The notes beneath the pieces are model-generated. The model saw only the letters and a program-made list of their open reading frames with translations. It made no database searches and had not been told where the DNA came from. Positions 32,141 to 41,213 of a stretch of DNA of 44,298 nt are shown here, piece by piece; positions within the stretch are counted from its first letter, which is position 1; each line of letters opens with the position of its first letter. Position numbers and translations under genes: made by a program. Origin of the DNA: an uncultured Clostridia bacterium (GTDB lineage Bacteria; Bacillota; Clostridia; Lachnospirales; CAG-274); the NCBI GenBank assembly GCA_947589665.1, contig CANQBJ010000013.1:1-44298 (forward strand). Direction: 5' to 3'.

Positions 32141-33220
32141 CTACCTCACAGAACACATAAGCACGGCAAGGGACATTATAAACATAGCGTTTACTATAAA
32201 AAGCGCTGCCATTACCCTGAAATTTGCCTCTCCTATAATATCTATAACAGCTATGGTGGTCTTGTCGCATATAGGCTCAAGCACTGCCGCCGCCAGCTTG
32301 TATACAAGGGCGGTCATACCTATTTCTATAAGAGGTATGCTGCTTATTATAACTATTACTATTATAAGCACAATGCCAACGGCATTTCCTACGGCAAGGA
32401 CGGCGGTAACTACCATATCCCCTGCGCCGCCTACTATATCGCCTACAACGGGTATCATTTTAACGGCAGATTTCAGCAAAGAGCCTGCGCTTCTGCCTAC
32501 AGCGCCTCCGCTTATCCTTTCCAGTCCCATAATAAATACAAAAGCATAGGCGCATACTTTAAGGGACCATGAAACGGCGCTCATAAAAAGCTCCGAAAGT
32601 CTGTCCAGTATTTCACGGTTTGAAATAACATTTACAGTCTTAAGGACAGCGCCCATTACAAGCAGAGGTATAACAACAGCGTCTATGCCCTTTGCCACCG
32701 CCTCGGTACCCATTGCAAGTATAGCGCCTCCCGCCGCCGCGCCCTGCCTTGTCAATGCCGTAACGGTCATAATAAGAGGCAAGGCGCTGTTTATGATATC
32801 CGTAATACTCTCCGTACAGTCTTTCAGCAGACCTATGGAGTTCTTAATACTCACCGAGGCTATGGAAAGTATTATTATCTGACCTGTAATATTGATAAGC
32901 TCCGCTACAGAGCGGTCGTTTATATCCTGTGACAGTATGTTTATAAGTCCGCATATTATTCCCAAAGCTATTATGTTCCTTATACTGCTCTTGCTCTGAG
33001 AAAGCTTTTTCTTTACAAAGTCCCCTATATCTCTTTTGATAAGCTCTGAAATATCCTGACCCGATACTACAGCCTTAATAAGCTCCTTAAAGGAAAGGTC
33101 TGTATTTTCATCGACTGCCTTTTCCACAGCCTCCATATCGAGCCTGTCCAATATTTCCTCTTCACCGTATACATTCACGCAGATCAGAAGAGAAATAATA
33201 AAAACAAGTATGTATCTCAT
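32141..33220 (-). CDS. spoIIIAE: Stage III sporulation protein AE
   Basis: 359 residues: a signal-like N-terminus (MRYILVFIISLLICVNVYG), then many hydrophobic helices and a conserved LKSAVKMIPVVGDIVGGAGD region. SpoIIIAE is a multispanning mother-cell membrane component proposed as the transporter-like part of the SpoIIIA complex. The start overlaps the spoIIIAD stop. Confidence 0.93.
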   Translation of the reverse strand: MRYILVFIISLLICVNVYGEEEILDRLDMEAVEKAVDENTDLSFKELIKAVVSGQDISELIKRDIGDFVKKKLSQSKSSIRNIIALGIICGLINILSQDINDRSVAELINITGQIIILSIASVSIKNSIGLLKDCTESITDIINSALPLIMTVTALTRQGAAAGGAILAMGTEAVAKGIDAVVIPLLVMGAVLKTVNVISNREILDRLSELFMSAVSWSLKVCAYAFVFIMGLERISGGAVGRSAGSLLKSAVKMIPVVGDIVGGAGDMVVTAVLAVGNAVGIVLIIVIVIISSIPLIEIGMTALVYKLAAAVLEPICDKTTIAVIDIIGEANFRVMAALFIVNAMFIMSLAVLMCSVR

Positions 33221-33603
33221 TGCATAAACCTCATTATACTGTATGCTGCGTCATCTATTACAGATACGGCATTTATAAGTATTATTACCTTGCCGCCAAG
33301 CTCAATTTTGTCGCCTATGCTACTCTGTCCAAAATCCCTGCAAAGCTGTGATGTGAACATGGAAACATAGGCTATTGCAAGAGCCTTTATCATAACGGCA
33401 ATATATTCGCTGTATATGTTCAGTCCGCCGCCTATTTTCTTTATGCTTTCTATTATCTCCGACATATAGGGCAGTATAAAGGCAAATATGAGTATACAGG
33501 TCATAATGGCTGTAAGCATGGAATAAGAGCGTTTTTCCTCTCTCAGTATTACGGAAAGCACAGCCCCTATTATTCCCAGAGCGGCTATTTTCCCTATCTC
33601 CAT
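33217..33603 (-). CDS. spoIIIAD: Stage III sporulation protein AD
   Basis: 128 residues with four hydrophobic segments, of the length and pattern expected for SpoIIIAD (SVILREEKRSYSMLTAIMTC; ISEIGGG-like central loop). It overlaps spoIIIAE by four bases and follows spoIIIAC. Confidence 0.92.
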   Translation of the reverse strand: MEIGKIAALGIIGAVLSVILREEKRSYSMLTAIMTCILIFAFILPYMSEIIESIKKIGGGLNIYSEYIAVMIKALAIAYVSMFTSQLCRDFGQSSIGDKIELGGKVIILINAVSVIDDAAYSIMRFMQ

Positions 33604-33631
33604 ATATATACACTCCGTTCCTTAAACCTTA

Positions 33632-33826
33632 TCAAAACCTGAAAAGCGTCTGTACCTGATCGAACAGATCGCTTATGTACTGTATTACCCAATAAAGCAC
33701 TACCACAAGCCCCGCAAGGGTAGTGAGCATAGCCTGTTCGTCACGGCCTGCCCTTGAAAGCACCTGATTTATAACAGATACCAGTATGCCTACTGCCGCT
33801 ATTTTAAAAACTATATTTATATCCAT
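33632..33826 (-). CDS. spoIIIAC: Stage III sporulation protein AC
   Basis: 64 residues, two membrane helices joined by a short loop (LSRAGRDEQAML), the conserved form of SpoIIIAC. The operon order AB-AC-AD is retained. Confidence 0.92.
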   Translation of the reverse strand: MDINIVFKIAAVGILVSVINQVLSRAGRDEQAMLTTLAGLVVVLYWVIQYISDLFDQVQTLFRF

Positions 33827-33836
33827 AGCCTACCTC

Positions 33837-34346
33837 CTACACCAGCAGCACTACTATAAATATGCCTATTGTAATGCTTACGCTCCTGTAGAGCTTGCTG
33901 TTTTCCGAGGAGCTTGCGCCTATGCTTTCCGCCTCTGCGTCTATGTACTTTATAAGGCTGTCACAATATTTCTTCTGGAGAAGTATATCTCCCGATGAAA
34001 AGCCTTCGCCCAGCCTTATGATACGGTCTATATCCTCCGAGGTCATATATGTTTCCTTGCGTATATTGTCAAAAGCGTGTTTCCATGCTGTCTTTACACT
34101 GTTATTATTTCTGAGAGCCTTTATAACAGAGGTATATACCTCTTTGTCCTCAATATCTTCTATTGCCTCTGACAACGCCTCCTCAAAGGTCATTCTGCCG
34201 TATTCCAGATTTGAAAGTATATTGCTTACTGCATTTTTAAGCGACATAAGCTCTTCCTTCCGTAATATCTGCTTTAACGAAAGTCTGTAGCCAAAGCCCA
34301 TACAGGCGGCTATTATCATTACTGCGCCTATTATTTCCCCTGCCAT
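33837..34346 (-). CDS. spoIIIAB: Stage III sporulation protein AB
   Basis: 169 residues with membrane helices at both ends and a helical domain between, containing GFGYRLSLKQILRKEEL. This type II secretion GspF-like family is a component of the SpoIIIA complex. It overlaps the spoIIIAA end by 16 bases. Confidence 0.92.
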   Translation of the reverse strand: MAGEIIGAVMIIAACMGFGYRLSLKQILRKEELMSLKNAVSNILSNLEYGRMTFEEALSEAIEDIEDKEVYTSVIKALRNNNSVKTAWKHAFDNIRKETYMTSEDIDRIIRLGEGFSSGDILLQKKYCDSLIKYIDAEAESIGASSSENSKLYRSVSITIGIFIVVLLV

Positions 34347-35209
34347 ATATCTATCAGCTCCTTATTGTAGATTTTATATATATTGTCGGTATTTTTTCTC
34401 AGCACTATGTAATAATCAAAAAGCCTTTCGGATATTACCTCTTTAAAATATGCCCTTTCCTTTAGCTCGTCCATATCTGCGGAATGTACCGTACAGATCA
34501 CCTCAACACCCGATACCATAGCCTGTCTTACCGCTGTAAAATCACTTTCATTGCCTATTTCGTCAACTGCTATAACATCAGGCGCCAATGCTCTTAACGC
34601 TATGTTGAAGCCATTTGTCTTTGAAGAATTGACTATGACGTCTGTTCTTTTGCCCAGACTTAGCCCTGCTCTGCCCCTGTATGTGCCGCTTATTTCATTT
34701 CGTTCATCTATTACGGCTATATTCCTGCCATTTTCACTCCACCGCCTTATTATATCTCTGAGCAGAGTTGTCTTGCCGCAGCCGGGAGGCGAAATTATTA
34801 TTATATTTCCCCTGTCTATGCCTATAGCGTCGCTGCAGCCCGTTATCTCTCTTGCTATCCTTATATTGAGAGATGATATTTCCTTTATGTTTTTTACTAT
34901 GCCCTTTTCCTCTATTACCGTTCCCGCCAGTCCTACCCTCCAGCCTCTTTCTATAGTGACATAGCCGTTTATTATCTCCTCTCTGTAGGCATAAGGCGAG
35001 TATTCCACTATTCTTGAAAATATTTCCTGAAGCTCATTACGGCTTACAATGTGATCAATCTGCACTTCCCTTTCCCAATCCTTTATAATAACGGGCTTGT
35101 CCGCCCTAAGCCTTATTTCAGCCGCATTTTCTATGTATCTGTTCTTTATGACAGCGCCGTAAAGACCTTCGCTCAGGTATTTTTTCAGATTAATATATAT
35201 GTCCTTCAT
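34331..35209 (-). CDS. spoIIIAA: Stage III sporulation protein AA, ATPase
   Basis: 292 residues from ATG 35209, preceded by AAGGTGAT. The Walker A is SPPGCGKTTLLRD and the Walker B region VIAVDEIGNESD. It resembles type II/IV secretion ATPases and powers assembly or transport in the SpoIIIA complex of the engulfing mother cell. An upstream in-frame start at 35272 has no support. In the model, sigma-E drives this operon; I do not see a well-spaced sigma-E site here. Confidence 0.94.
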   Translation of the reverse strand: MKDIYINLKKYLSEGLYGAVIKNRYIENAAEIRLRADKPVIIKDWEREVQIDHIVSRNELQEIFSRIVEYSPYAYREEIINGYVTIERGWRVGLAGTVIEEKGIVKNIKEISSLNIRIAREITGCSDAIGIDRGNIIIISPPGCGKTTLLRDIIRRWSENGRNIAVIDERNEISGTYRGRAGLSLGKRTDVIVNSSKTNGFNIALRALAPDVIAVDEIGNESDFTAVRQAMVSGVEVICTVHSADMDELKERAYFKEVISERLFDYYIVLRKNTDNIYKIYNKELIDIWQGK

Positions 35210-35270
35210 ATTATCACCTTTTTTCGGTAGTATAGATAATATATATGCTTTTAAATATGATTTTATAACC

Positions 35271-35301
35271 AAAAAAAGACCACAGACATAAGTCTGTGGT
35301 C
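35271..35301 (-). terminator. Terminator of the decarboxylase operon
   Basis: A 10-bp perfect stem GACCACAGAC/GTCTGTGGTC around ATAA (35278-35301), followed on the minus strand by seven T residues. It separates the decarboxylase genes from spoIIIAA. Confidence 0.9.
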
Positions 35302-35312
35302 GATAATGTTTA

Positions 35313-36716
35313 TCAGATAGGATATACCTTATTGTCTACGTCGGCAAGCTTGGGATCAATGCCGAATTTCTGAGCCTGTCTGAATTTGAAGAAGTCAAGA
35401 GCCTGCTGCGGGAAGAGTGCATAGCTCAGAACATCCTCTTCCTTTTCCTTGTAATCCTTCATCTCAGCCTCAAGCTTTTCAAGTTCAGGCTCTAAATTGT
35501 CGGCAGGACGGCATGTAATAGGCTCCTCGTCGCCTATTATCTTCTTTCTTATTTCCGCGGATATAGGCACGGGAGTTTTGCCGTACATACCTCTTACTAT
35601 ATCCTTAGTTTCCTTGGGCACCATTTTGTATCTCTCGCCCATTATCACATTGAGAACAGCCTGTGTGCCTACTATCTGGCTTGAAGGAGTAACAAGAGGA
35701 GGATATCCCAGGTCTGCTCTTACTCTTGGTATTTCCTTTAATACCTCGTCATACTTATCCTCTGCATTTGCGCTCTTAAGCTGACTTACAAGGTTAGAAA
35801 GCATACCGCCCGGCACCTGATACAAAAGTGTTGCTATATCTACCGAAAGGACCTTTGTACTTAAAAGTCCGCTTTCAATAGCCTCTTCTCTTATAGGCTT
35901 AAAGTAGTCTGATATCTCCTTAAGAAGATTTTCGTCAAGTCCCGTATCGTACTGCGTACCCTTAAGAGCAGCCACCATTACCTCTGTGGCAGGCTGAGCC
36001 GTACCCATACTGAGAGGTGACATATCCGTGTCTATAATATCTGCACCTGCCTCAATAGCCTTCATATATGTCATAGAGGCAACACCGCTGGTATAGTGGC
36101 TGTGTACCTCAAGAGGAAGGTCTACCTCCTCCTTAATTGCCTTTACAAGCTCATATGCGGGCTGAGGCAGAAGAAGTCCTGCCATATCCTTAATACATAT
36201 ACTGTCTGCGCCCATATCTCTGTACTGCTTGGCAAGCTTTACATAATACTCAAGAGTATGGACATCGCTCAGAGTATAGCTTATGGCAAGCTGAGCCTGT
36301 GCGCCGTCCTCCTTCTTAACTGCCTTTACGGCAGTTTCAAGATTTCTGGCATCATTAAGGGCGTCAAATATCCTGAGTATATCTATACCGTTTTCTATAC
36401 TCTTTCTGACAAAGCAATCTACAACATCATCTGCATAATGTCTGTAGCCCAATATATTCTGACCTCTTAAAAGCATCTGAAGCTTCGTATTGCGAAATGC
36501 TGAACGGAATTTCCTCAGTCTTTCCCAGGGGTCCTCCTTTAAAAATCTGAGACAGGAGTCAAATGTAGCACCGCCCCATACTTCAACGGCAGCAAAGCCA
36601 ACCTTATCCATTTTGTCAAGAATGGGAAGCATATCCTCTATTCTCATCCTTGTAGCGATCAGTGACTGCTGACCGTCTCTTAATGTACAGTCACATATTT
36701 TAATAGCCTTAGCCAT
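35313..36716 (-). CDS. oadA: Oxaloacetate decarboxylase alpha / pyruvate carboxylase B-type carboxyltransferase
   Basis: 467 residues: the TIM-barrel carboxyltransferase domain with CTLRDGQQSLIATRM (Asp14), the lysine motif CIKDMAG and the metal histidines EVHSHYTSG, then the PYC_OADA domain. The biotinyl domain found at the C-terminus of many OadA proteins is absent and is supplied by a separate carrier gene. The usual RDAHQS motif reads RDGQQS here. It would transfer carboxyl from oxaloacetate (or to pyruvate) to biotin. It ends the five-gene operon. Confidence 0.88.
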   Translation of the reverse strand: MAKAIKICDCTLRDGQQSLIATRMRIEDMLPILDKMDKVGFAAVEVWGGATFDSCLRFLKEDPWERLRKFRSAFRNTKLQMLLRGQNILGYRHYADDVVDCFVRKSIENGIDILRIFDALNDARNLETAVKAVKKEDGAQAQLAISYTLSDVHTLEYYVKLAKQYRDMGADSICIKDMAGLLLPQPAYELVKAIKEEVDLPLEVHSHYTSGVASMTYMKAIEAGADIIDTDMSPLSMGTAQPATEVMVAALKGTQYDTGLDENLLKEISDYFKPIREEAIESGLLSTKVLSVDIATLLYQVPGGMLSNLVSQLKSANAEDKYDEVLKEIPRVRADLGYPPLVTPSSQIVGTQAVLNVIMGERYKMVPKETKDIVRGMYGKTPVPISAEIRKKIIGDEEPITCRPADNLEPELEKLEAEMKDYKEKEEDVLSYALFPQQALDFFKFRQAQKFGIDPKLADVDNKVYPI

Positions 36717-36727
36717 ATTTTTACCTC

Positions 36728-37963
36728 CTATCTGTAGAATGACAAGAAAATACCTGATGCTATGGCAGAGCCTATAACACCTGCAACATTGGGACCCATA
36801 GCGTGCATAAGAAGATAGTTATTGGGATTTTCTTCCTGACCTACCTTCTGAGCAACCCTGGCTGCCATAGGCACGGCAGAAACACCTGCGGCGCCTATAA
36901 GAGGATTGACCTTACCTCCTGAGAGCCTGCACATTATCTTGCCGAATATGACGCCTGCCGCTGTAGAAATAGCAAAAGCGAAAAGTCCGAGAACAAGTAT
37001 GAATATAGTCTGGAGCTCCAGGAACTGATCGGCTCTTGTAGTAGCGCCTACAGTCACGCCTATAAATATGCTTATAATATACATCATAGCCTCAGAGGCA
37101 TGTGTGGCAAGCTTCTGGGTAACGCCTGATTCTCTGAAAAGATTTCCCAGCATAAGCATACCTATAAGTGATGCCGTATCGGGAAGAATGAGTATAACAA
37201 GCATAGCCGTAATAATAGGGAAGAGTATCTTTTCCCTCTGTGAAACAGGTCTTAGCTGTTCCATTTTTATGGCTCTTTCCTCCTTTGTTGTCAGAAGCTT
37301 CATAATAGGAGGCTGTATGACGGGTATAAGAGCCATATATGAATATGCTGCCACCGTTATTCTGGAAAGAAGGTGTGGCGCAAGATGTGTCGTAGTAAAA
37401 ATAGCCGTAGGACCGTCGGCGCCGCCTATGATACCTATGGAGCATGCCTCCTTCAGGTCAAAGCCAAGGAGAAGAGCGCCTAGGAAAGCTGCAAATATAC
37501 CAAACTGCGCTGCAGCGCCCAATAAAAGGCTCTTGGGATTGGCAATAAGGGGACCGAAATCGGTAAGAGCGCCTACTCCCATAAATATAAGAGGCGGGAA
37601 TATTCCCAGAGCATCACCCTGGAATATATAGTAAAGAAGTCCGCCGTTAGAGGATACTTCCCCGGGTACCTGTGTAAGCATTGGAATAGCATTTCCGTAC
37701 TGATCCATCTGAATGCCCAGCACATCTATAAGCTCCCTGACAGGCTCGTTCATAAGTCCGCTGTTGGGCAGATTGGCAAGAAGCATACCAAAGGATATAG
37801 GCAAAAGCAGAAGAGGCTCATACTTCTTGGCAATAGCAAGCCACATAAAAAACAAAGCCACACAAATCATAATAAGAAATTTGTAATTATCACCTATAAA
37901 AAACTGTGCAAAACCGGAGTTTGACCAAAATTCGGCAAGAGCCTCCGTGATCATATCTAACAT
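36728..37963 (-). CDS. oadB: Na+-translocating decarboxylase beta subunit
   Basis: 411 residues with about ten membrane helices. The conserved IIGGADGPTAIFTTTHLAP motif includes the aspartate used in Na+ and proton binding. It decarboxylates carboxybiotin and exports Na+. It may serve either carboxyltransferase of this cluster. Located between the carrier and oadA genes. Confidence 0.93.
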   Translation of the reverse strand: MLDMITEALAEFWSNSGFAQFFIGDNYKFLIMICVALFFMWLAIAKKYEPLLLLPISFGMLLANLPNSGLMNEPVRELIDVLGIQMDQYGNAIPMLTQVPGEVSSNGGLLYYIFQGDALGIFPPLIFMGVGALTDFGPLIANPKSLLLGAAAQFGIFAAFLGALLLGFDLKEACSIGIIGGADGPTAIFTTTHLAPHLLSRITVAAYSYMALIPVIQPPIMKLLTTKEERAIKMEQLRPVSQREKILFPIITAMLVILILPDTASLIGMLMLGNLFRESGVTQKLATHASEAMMYIISIFIGVTVGATTRADQFLELQTIFILVLGLFAFAISTAAGVIFGKIMCRLSGGKVNPLIGAAGVSAVPMAARVAQKVGQEENPNNYLLMHAMGPNVAGVIGSAIASGIFLSFYR

Positions 37964-37981
37964 AATACTGCCTCCTGACCT

Positions 37982-38368
37982 TTACTCAGCTACAGTTATA
38001 AGAGCATCGCCTGAATTTACTGTCTGACCCTTAGAGGCATTTACGGCAGTAACGGTACCTGCAACAGGAGTTACGATATCATTTTCCATTTTCATAGCTT
38101 CCAGTATAGCCACTACCTGATTGGCGCTTACCTTATCGCCTACATTTACCTTTATATCCAGTACTGTACCGGGCATAGGAGCAGGTACCTTCGTACCGCT
38201 GCCCGTTGCAGGAGCAGGTGCAGAGCCTGTTGCAGGTGCAGAAGCAGGCGCAGCAGAAGGTGTTGCCGTAGCTGTCGCTTTGGCAGGTGTCGGAGCTGAC
38301 GCTCTGTTAGTTTCTTCCACCTGTACATCATATACATTGCCGTTTACTGTAATTCTATAGCTTTTCAT
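37982..38368 (-). CDS. Biotin carboxyl carrier protein of the decarboxylase
   Basis: 128 residues: an N-terminal strand region, an Ala/Pro/Thr-rich flexible linker (about 24-58) and a biotinyl domain with the biotinylated Lys93 in EAMKMEN. It shuttles carboxyl groups between the carboxyltransferase and the beta subunit. The linker explains the GC-rich, repetitive stretch on the DNA. Confidence 0.95.
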   Translation of the reverse strand: MKSYRITVNGNVYDVQVEETNRASAPTPAKATATATPSAAPASAPATGSAPAPATGSGTKVPAPMPGTVLDIKVNVGDKVSANQVVAILEAMKMENDIVTPVAGTVTAVNASKGQTVNSGDALITVAE

Positions 38369-38380
38369 TTTAATATCCTC

Positions 38381-38749
38381 CTAAAATACTCTGTTTTGTT
38401 GTTCAATGATTGCTTCCTTGTTCCAGCCTGTCACTCTTCTGAGCCTCTTTACCACAAGCTTGTCGGGACCTACCGTTCTGCCCTCGGCAGCTGATATGGC
38501 AGCAGCTATAACAGCCACAAGCTCCGTATCGTCAACTGTGGTATCGGTCTGTGCGGGAGCTTGTGCAGGCACAGGCTGAACCGCGGGCTTAGGCGATTCT
38601 GTCTTGGGCTTTTCGTTTAAAAGCCTGCCGCTGAGCATAAGTATAAGACATATGAAAATAAGCACGACAAACACAATACCAAAGCCTATTATAGTGACCA
38701 TAAGACCCTCGGCAAGGTTTTCAAAATGAAGAATACTGAGTATATCCAT
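38381..38749 (-). CDS. Decarboxylase gamma subunit (OadG family)
   Basis: 122 residues: one membrane helix (about 15-40, VTIIGFGIVFVVLIFICLIL), an Ala/Pro/Gln linker (about 50-70) and a C-terminal region LVAVIAAAISAAEGR that anchors and organises the complex. Annotated by family shape and position. Confidence 0.85.
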   Translation of the reverse strand: MDILSILHFENLAEGLMVTIIGFGIVFVVLIFICLILMLSGRLLNEKPKTESPKPAVQPVPAQAPAQTDTTVDDTELVAVIAAAISAAEGRTVGPDKLVVKRLRRVTGWNKEAIIEQQNRVF

Positions 38750-38766
38750 ATTACTGCCTCCGATCC

Positions 38767-40146
38767 TTAAAACTCAATGCTTGAATGCTTTCTTGCAACA
38801 GTGTTTTCTCTCTTGGTCATAAGCATCTCAAGAGCGATAAGAAGTCTTTTTCTCGTAGTTGAAGGAAGTATGACACCGTCTATATAGCCTTTTGCAGCCA
38901 CATCATAGGGTGATGATACCTCGTCATATCTTTCGCTTGATGTACCCATAATATTAATAGCGGCCTCCTTGGACATAAGGGCAACACAGGCTGAGGGCCA
39001 TGCGTATACTATATCTGCGCCTATGTGCTTGGAATTCATAAGAAGATAGGCATTGCCTATACCGTTTCTGACTATAACATTTATCTTGGGTACCGTAGCA
39101 TTTGCAAAGGCAAACATAAACTTGGCGCCGTACTTTATTATAGAGCTTTGCTCATGGGTATCGTCATGGTCGTAGCCGTCTATGTCTGTAAACGTAATGA
39201 TAGGGATATTAAAGGCATCGCATATATTTACTATCTCGCCTGCCTTCTTGGCGGCGGCAGCCGAAAGCTGACCGTTATTGGCAACAATACCCACCGTAAC
39301 TCCGTCAAGACGTATAAAGCCTGCTATTATCTCCTTTGCATAGCTTTTGCATATCTCAAAGAAATCGCCGTTGTCTGCCACAGATTTTATGATATATTTC
39401 ATATCGACAGGAGTTTTATTGTCCTCCGGGACTATCTCGTTGAGAGCGGCATCCTCTCTGTTAAGATCGTCTGAGGGCTGTATCTGAGCATAATCGTCCA
39501 GATTATTTGACGGAAGAAAATCTATGAGTTCTCTTGCCTTGTCAAAGCATACGTCCTCATCGGGGCAGTTGAAATGAACAACACCGTTTTCGGCAAGAGT
39601 CTTGGCTCCGCCAAGTGTTTCATAGGTAGTTGCCTTACCCTTTATGCCTGAGAATATGCTGGGACTTGACATAAACATTTTAGCTCCCGTATCTGACATA
39701 ATTACGAAATCGGAAAGTATTGACAGGAAACTGCTTATACCAAGGCAGTTGCCCAATACAACACTTATCTGAGGAATAACACCGCTGGCAGCTGTCTGGT
39801 TTCTGAACATTATGCCATATGCCTCAAGGGTATCCAGACCATCGTCTATTTTCATACCGTTTGAGTCCATAACAGCTACTACGGGACAGCCCATCTTAAG
39901 GGCAAGAGCATATACGTTATCTATCTTGCGCGCATGCTCTGTACTGACTACCCCCTCCTGAGCGAAGGCATATACCAGCTTTCCGTTTACCGTACCGTAG
40001 CCTGTAACAACGCCTGCATTCTTGTTGTAGGCGCCAAGCTCCACAAAGCTGTTTTCGTCAAAAAGCTTTTCAAGCCTTTTGTATGCGATCGTAGGCTCTT
40101 TCTGTAATTTGTCAATAAGCTCATTGATTTTATCAAGTCTGCTCAT
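38767..40146 (-). CDS. Divergent acyl-CoA-type carboxyltransferase (MmdA-like)
   Basis: 459 residues with a crotonase-fold carboxyltransferase pair, shorter than typical MmdA (about 510) through a trimmed N-terminus. The family backbone is clear (SGVIPQISVVLGNC near 121; FAFANATVPKINVIVRNGIGNAYLLM near 345; AWPSACVALM). Several core motifs have changed: the usual GPCAGG reads GNCLGI (132-137), SGGARI reads SNGMKI (95-100) and the C-terminal YGGAY reads IGNAY (363-367). Substrate is therefore uncertain: methylmalonyl-CoA, malonyl-CoA or something else. First gene of the five-gene operon, divergent from a LysR regulator. Confidence 0.8.
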   Translation of the reverse strand: MSRLDKINELIDKLQKEPTIAYKRLEKLFDENSFVELGAYNKNAGVVTGYGTVNGKLVYAFAQEGVVSTEHARKIDNVYALALKMGCPVVAVMDSNGMKIDDGLDTLEAYGIMFRNQTAASGVIPQISVVLGNCLGISSFLSILSDFVIMSDTGAKMFMSSPSIFSGIKGKATTYETLGGAKTLAENGVVHFNCPDEDVCFDKARELIDFLPSNNLDDYAQIQPSDDLNREDAALNEIVPEDNKTPVDMKYIIKSVADNGDFFEICKSYAKEIIAGFIRLDGVTVGIVANNGQLSAAAAKKAGEIVNICDAFNIPIITFTDIDGYDHDDTHEQSSIIKYGAKFMFAFANATVPKINVIVRNGIGNAYLLMNSKHIGADIVYAWPSACVALMSKEAAINIMGTSSERYDEVSSPYDVAAKGYIDGVILPSTTRKRLLIALEMLMTKRENTVARKHSSIEF

Positions 40147-40292
40147 TATAAAACCTCCTGTGAAATTTTTGAAAAAAATTCGATAAAAAACTTGTAATTA
40201 TACATAATTTATTGTACTATAAATACGAAATTATATAAAATATTTTTTATTATATATTATATATAACATCTATCCTATAAGGGGGTATTTTC

Positions 40293-41213
40293 GTGGATCT
40301 TAAGGAATTTGAATATGTATTGGCAATAAATGAAGAGAAAAGCTTTTCAAAGGCGGCAAGGAAGCTTTTTATATCTCAGCCTTCCTTATCTCAGTATATC
40401 AACAGGCTTGAAAGTCAGCTTGGCATAATGATATTTGACAGGAATACCATACCTCTCTCTCTTACATACGAGGGAGAAATGTATATCAAAGCCATTAAAA
40501 GCATTATAAGCATAGTGGAAGACCTGCATAAGGAATTCGACGATATGTCAGGGCTTAAAATGGGACGTGTAAATATAGGCCTTACACCCTCCAAGGCAAA
40601 CAATCCCCTACCTGCTATACTTCCCGTATTCAAAAGGGAATATCCGGGCATAGAGCTTAAAATAACCGAGGAAAATTCCTCTGTTCTGGAGGATATGCTC
40701 TTAAGAGGACAGGTAGACCTATGTATGATGAATTTGCCCATAAAGAGCAAGGGCATAAAGTATGAGGAAATAATAAAGGAAAACCTTTATCTGGCAGCGC
40801 CTCCCGACTATGTTCCCGTAAATACCATTGACAACGGTACTCCCTATCCTCAGATAGACATAAAAGACCTGAGCGAGGAGCAGTTTATACTGCTGCACCC
40901 CAGTCAAAGGCTGCGGCAAATAGCGGACAATATATTCAGCAAAGCCAATATAAAGCCTAACGTACTCCTTGAAACAACAGGTATCGAAACGGCTCTCAGG
41001 CTTTCTGCAGCAGGCATGGGCTTTTGCCTTGTGCCTGAGTTTTCGGCAAAGTATGCAGGCCTTACAAAGCAGCCTAAGTACTATTCTCTCGGTACAGATA
41101 TGAACTGGACGCTTGTATTGGCATACAGGGAGAACACCTACAGAACAAAGGCAGTCACAGCCTTTGCTCAGACTGTTAAGGACGTAGTATGCTCTCAGGA
41201 GGAAATACAATGA
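40293..41213 (+). CDS. LysR-family transcriptional regulator
   Basis: 306 residues. The winged helix-turn-helix is at about 1-60 (FSKAARKLFISQPSLSQYINRLESQLG), followed by a two-lobed effector-binding domain. GTG start with AGGGGG about seven bases upstream. It is divergent from the decarboxylase operon across 146 bases of very AT-rich DNA, the classic arrangement for control of the neighbour by a small-molecule-responsive LysR protein. I see no confident promoter or operator in that gap. The effector is unknown. Confidence 0.92.
   Translation: MDLKEFEYVLAINEEKSFSKAARKLFISQPSLSQYINRLESQLGIMIFDRNTIPLSLTYEGEMYIKAIKSIISIVEDLHKEFDDMSGLKMGRVNIGLTPSKANNPLPAILPVFKREYPGIELKITEENSSVLEDMLLRGQVDLCMMNLPIKSKGIKYEEIIKENLYLAAPPDYVPVNTIDNGTPYPQIDIKDLSEEQFILLHPSQRLRQIADNIFSKANIKPNVLLETTGIETALRLSAAGMGFCLVPEFSAKYAGLTKQPKYYSLGTDMNWTLVLAYRENTYRTKAVTAFAQTVKDVVCSQEEIQ

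Noticed and set aside
35210..35260. Possible sigma-E promoter before spoIIIAA (TCATATT with TATACTAC)
   Set aside because: The two elements are about 19 bases apart, beyond the usual sigma-E spacing, and the -10 match is weak.
38152..38337. Leucine/glutamine/arginine-rich open frame over the biotin carrier linker
   Set aside because: An artefact of the repetitive Ala/Pro linker codons read in another frame.
40147..40292. LysR operator or decarboxylase promoter in the divergent gap
   Set aside because: The DNA is so AT-rich that many T-N11-A and TATAAT-like matches occur; none has a convincing -35 or clear dyad.
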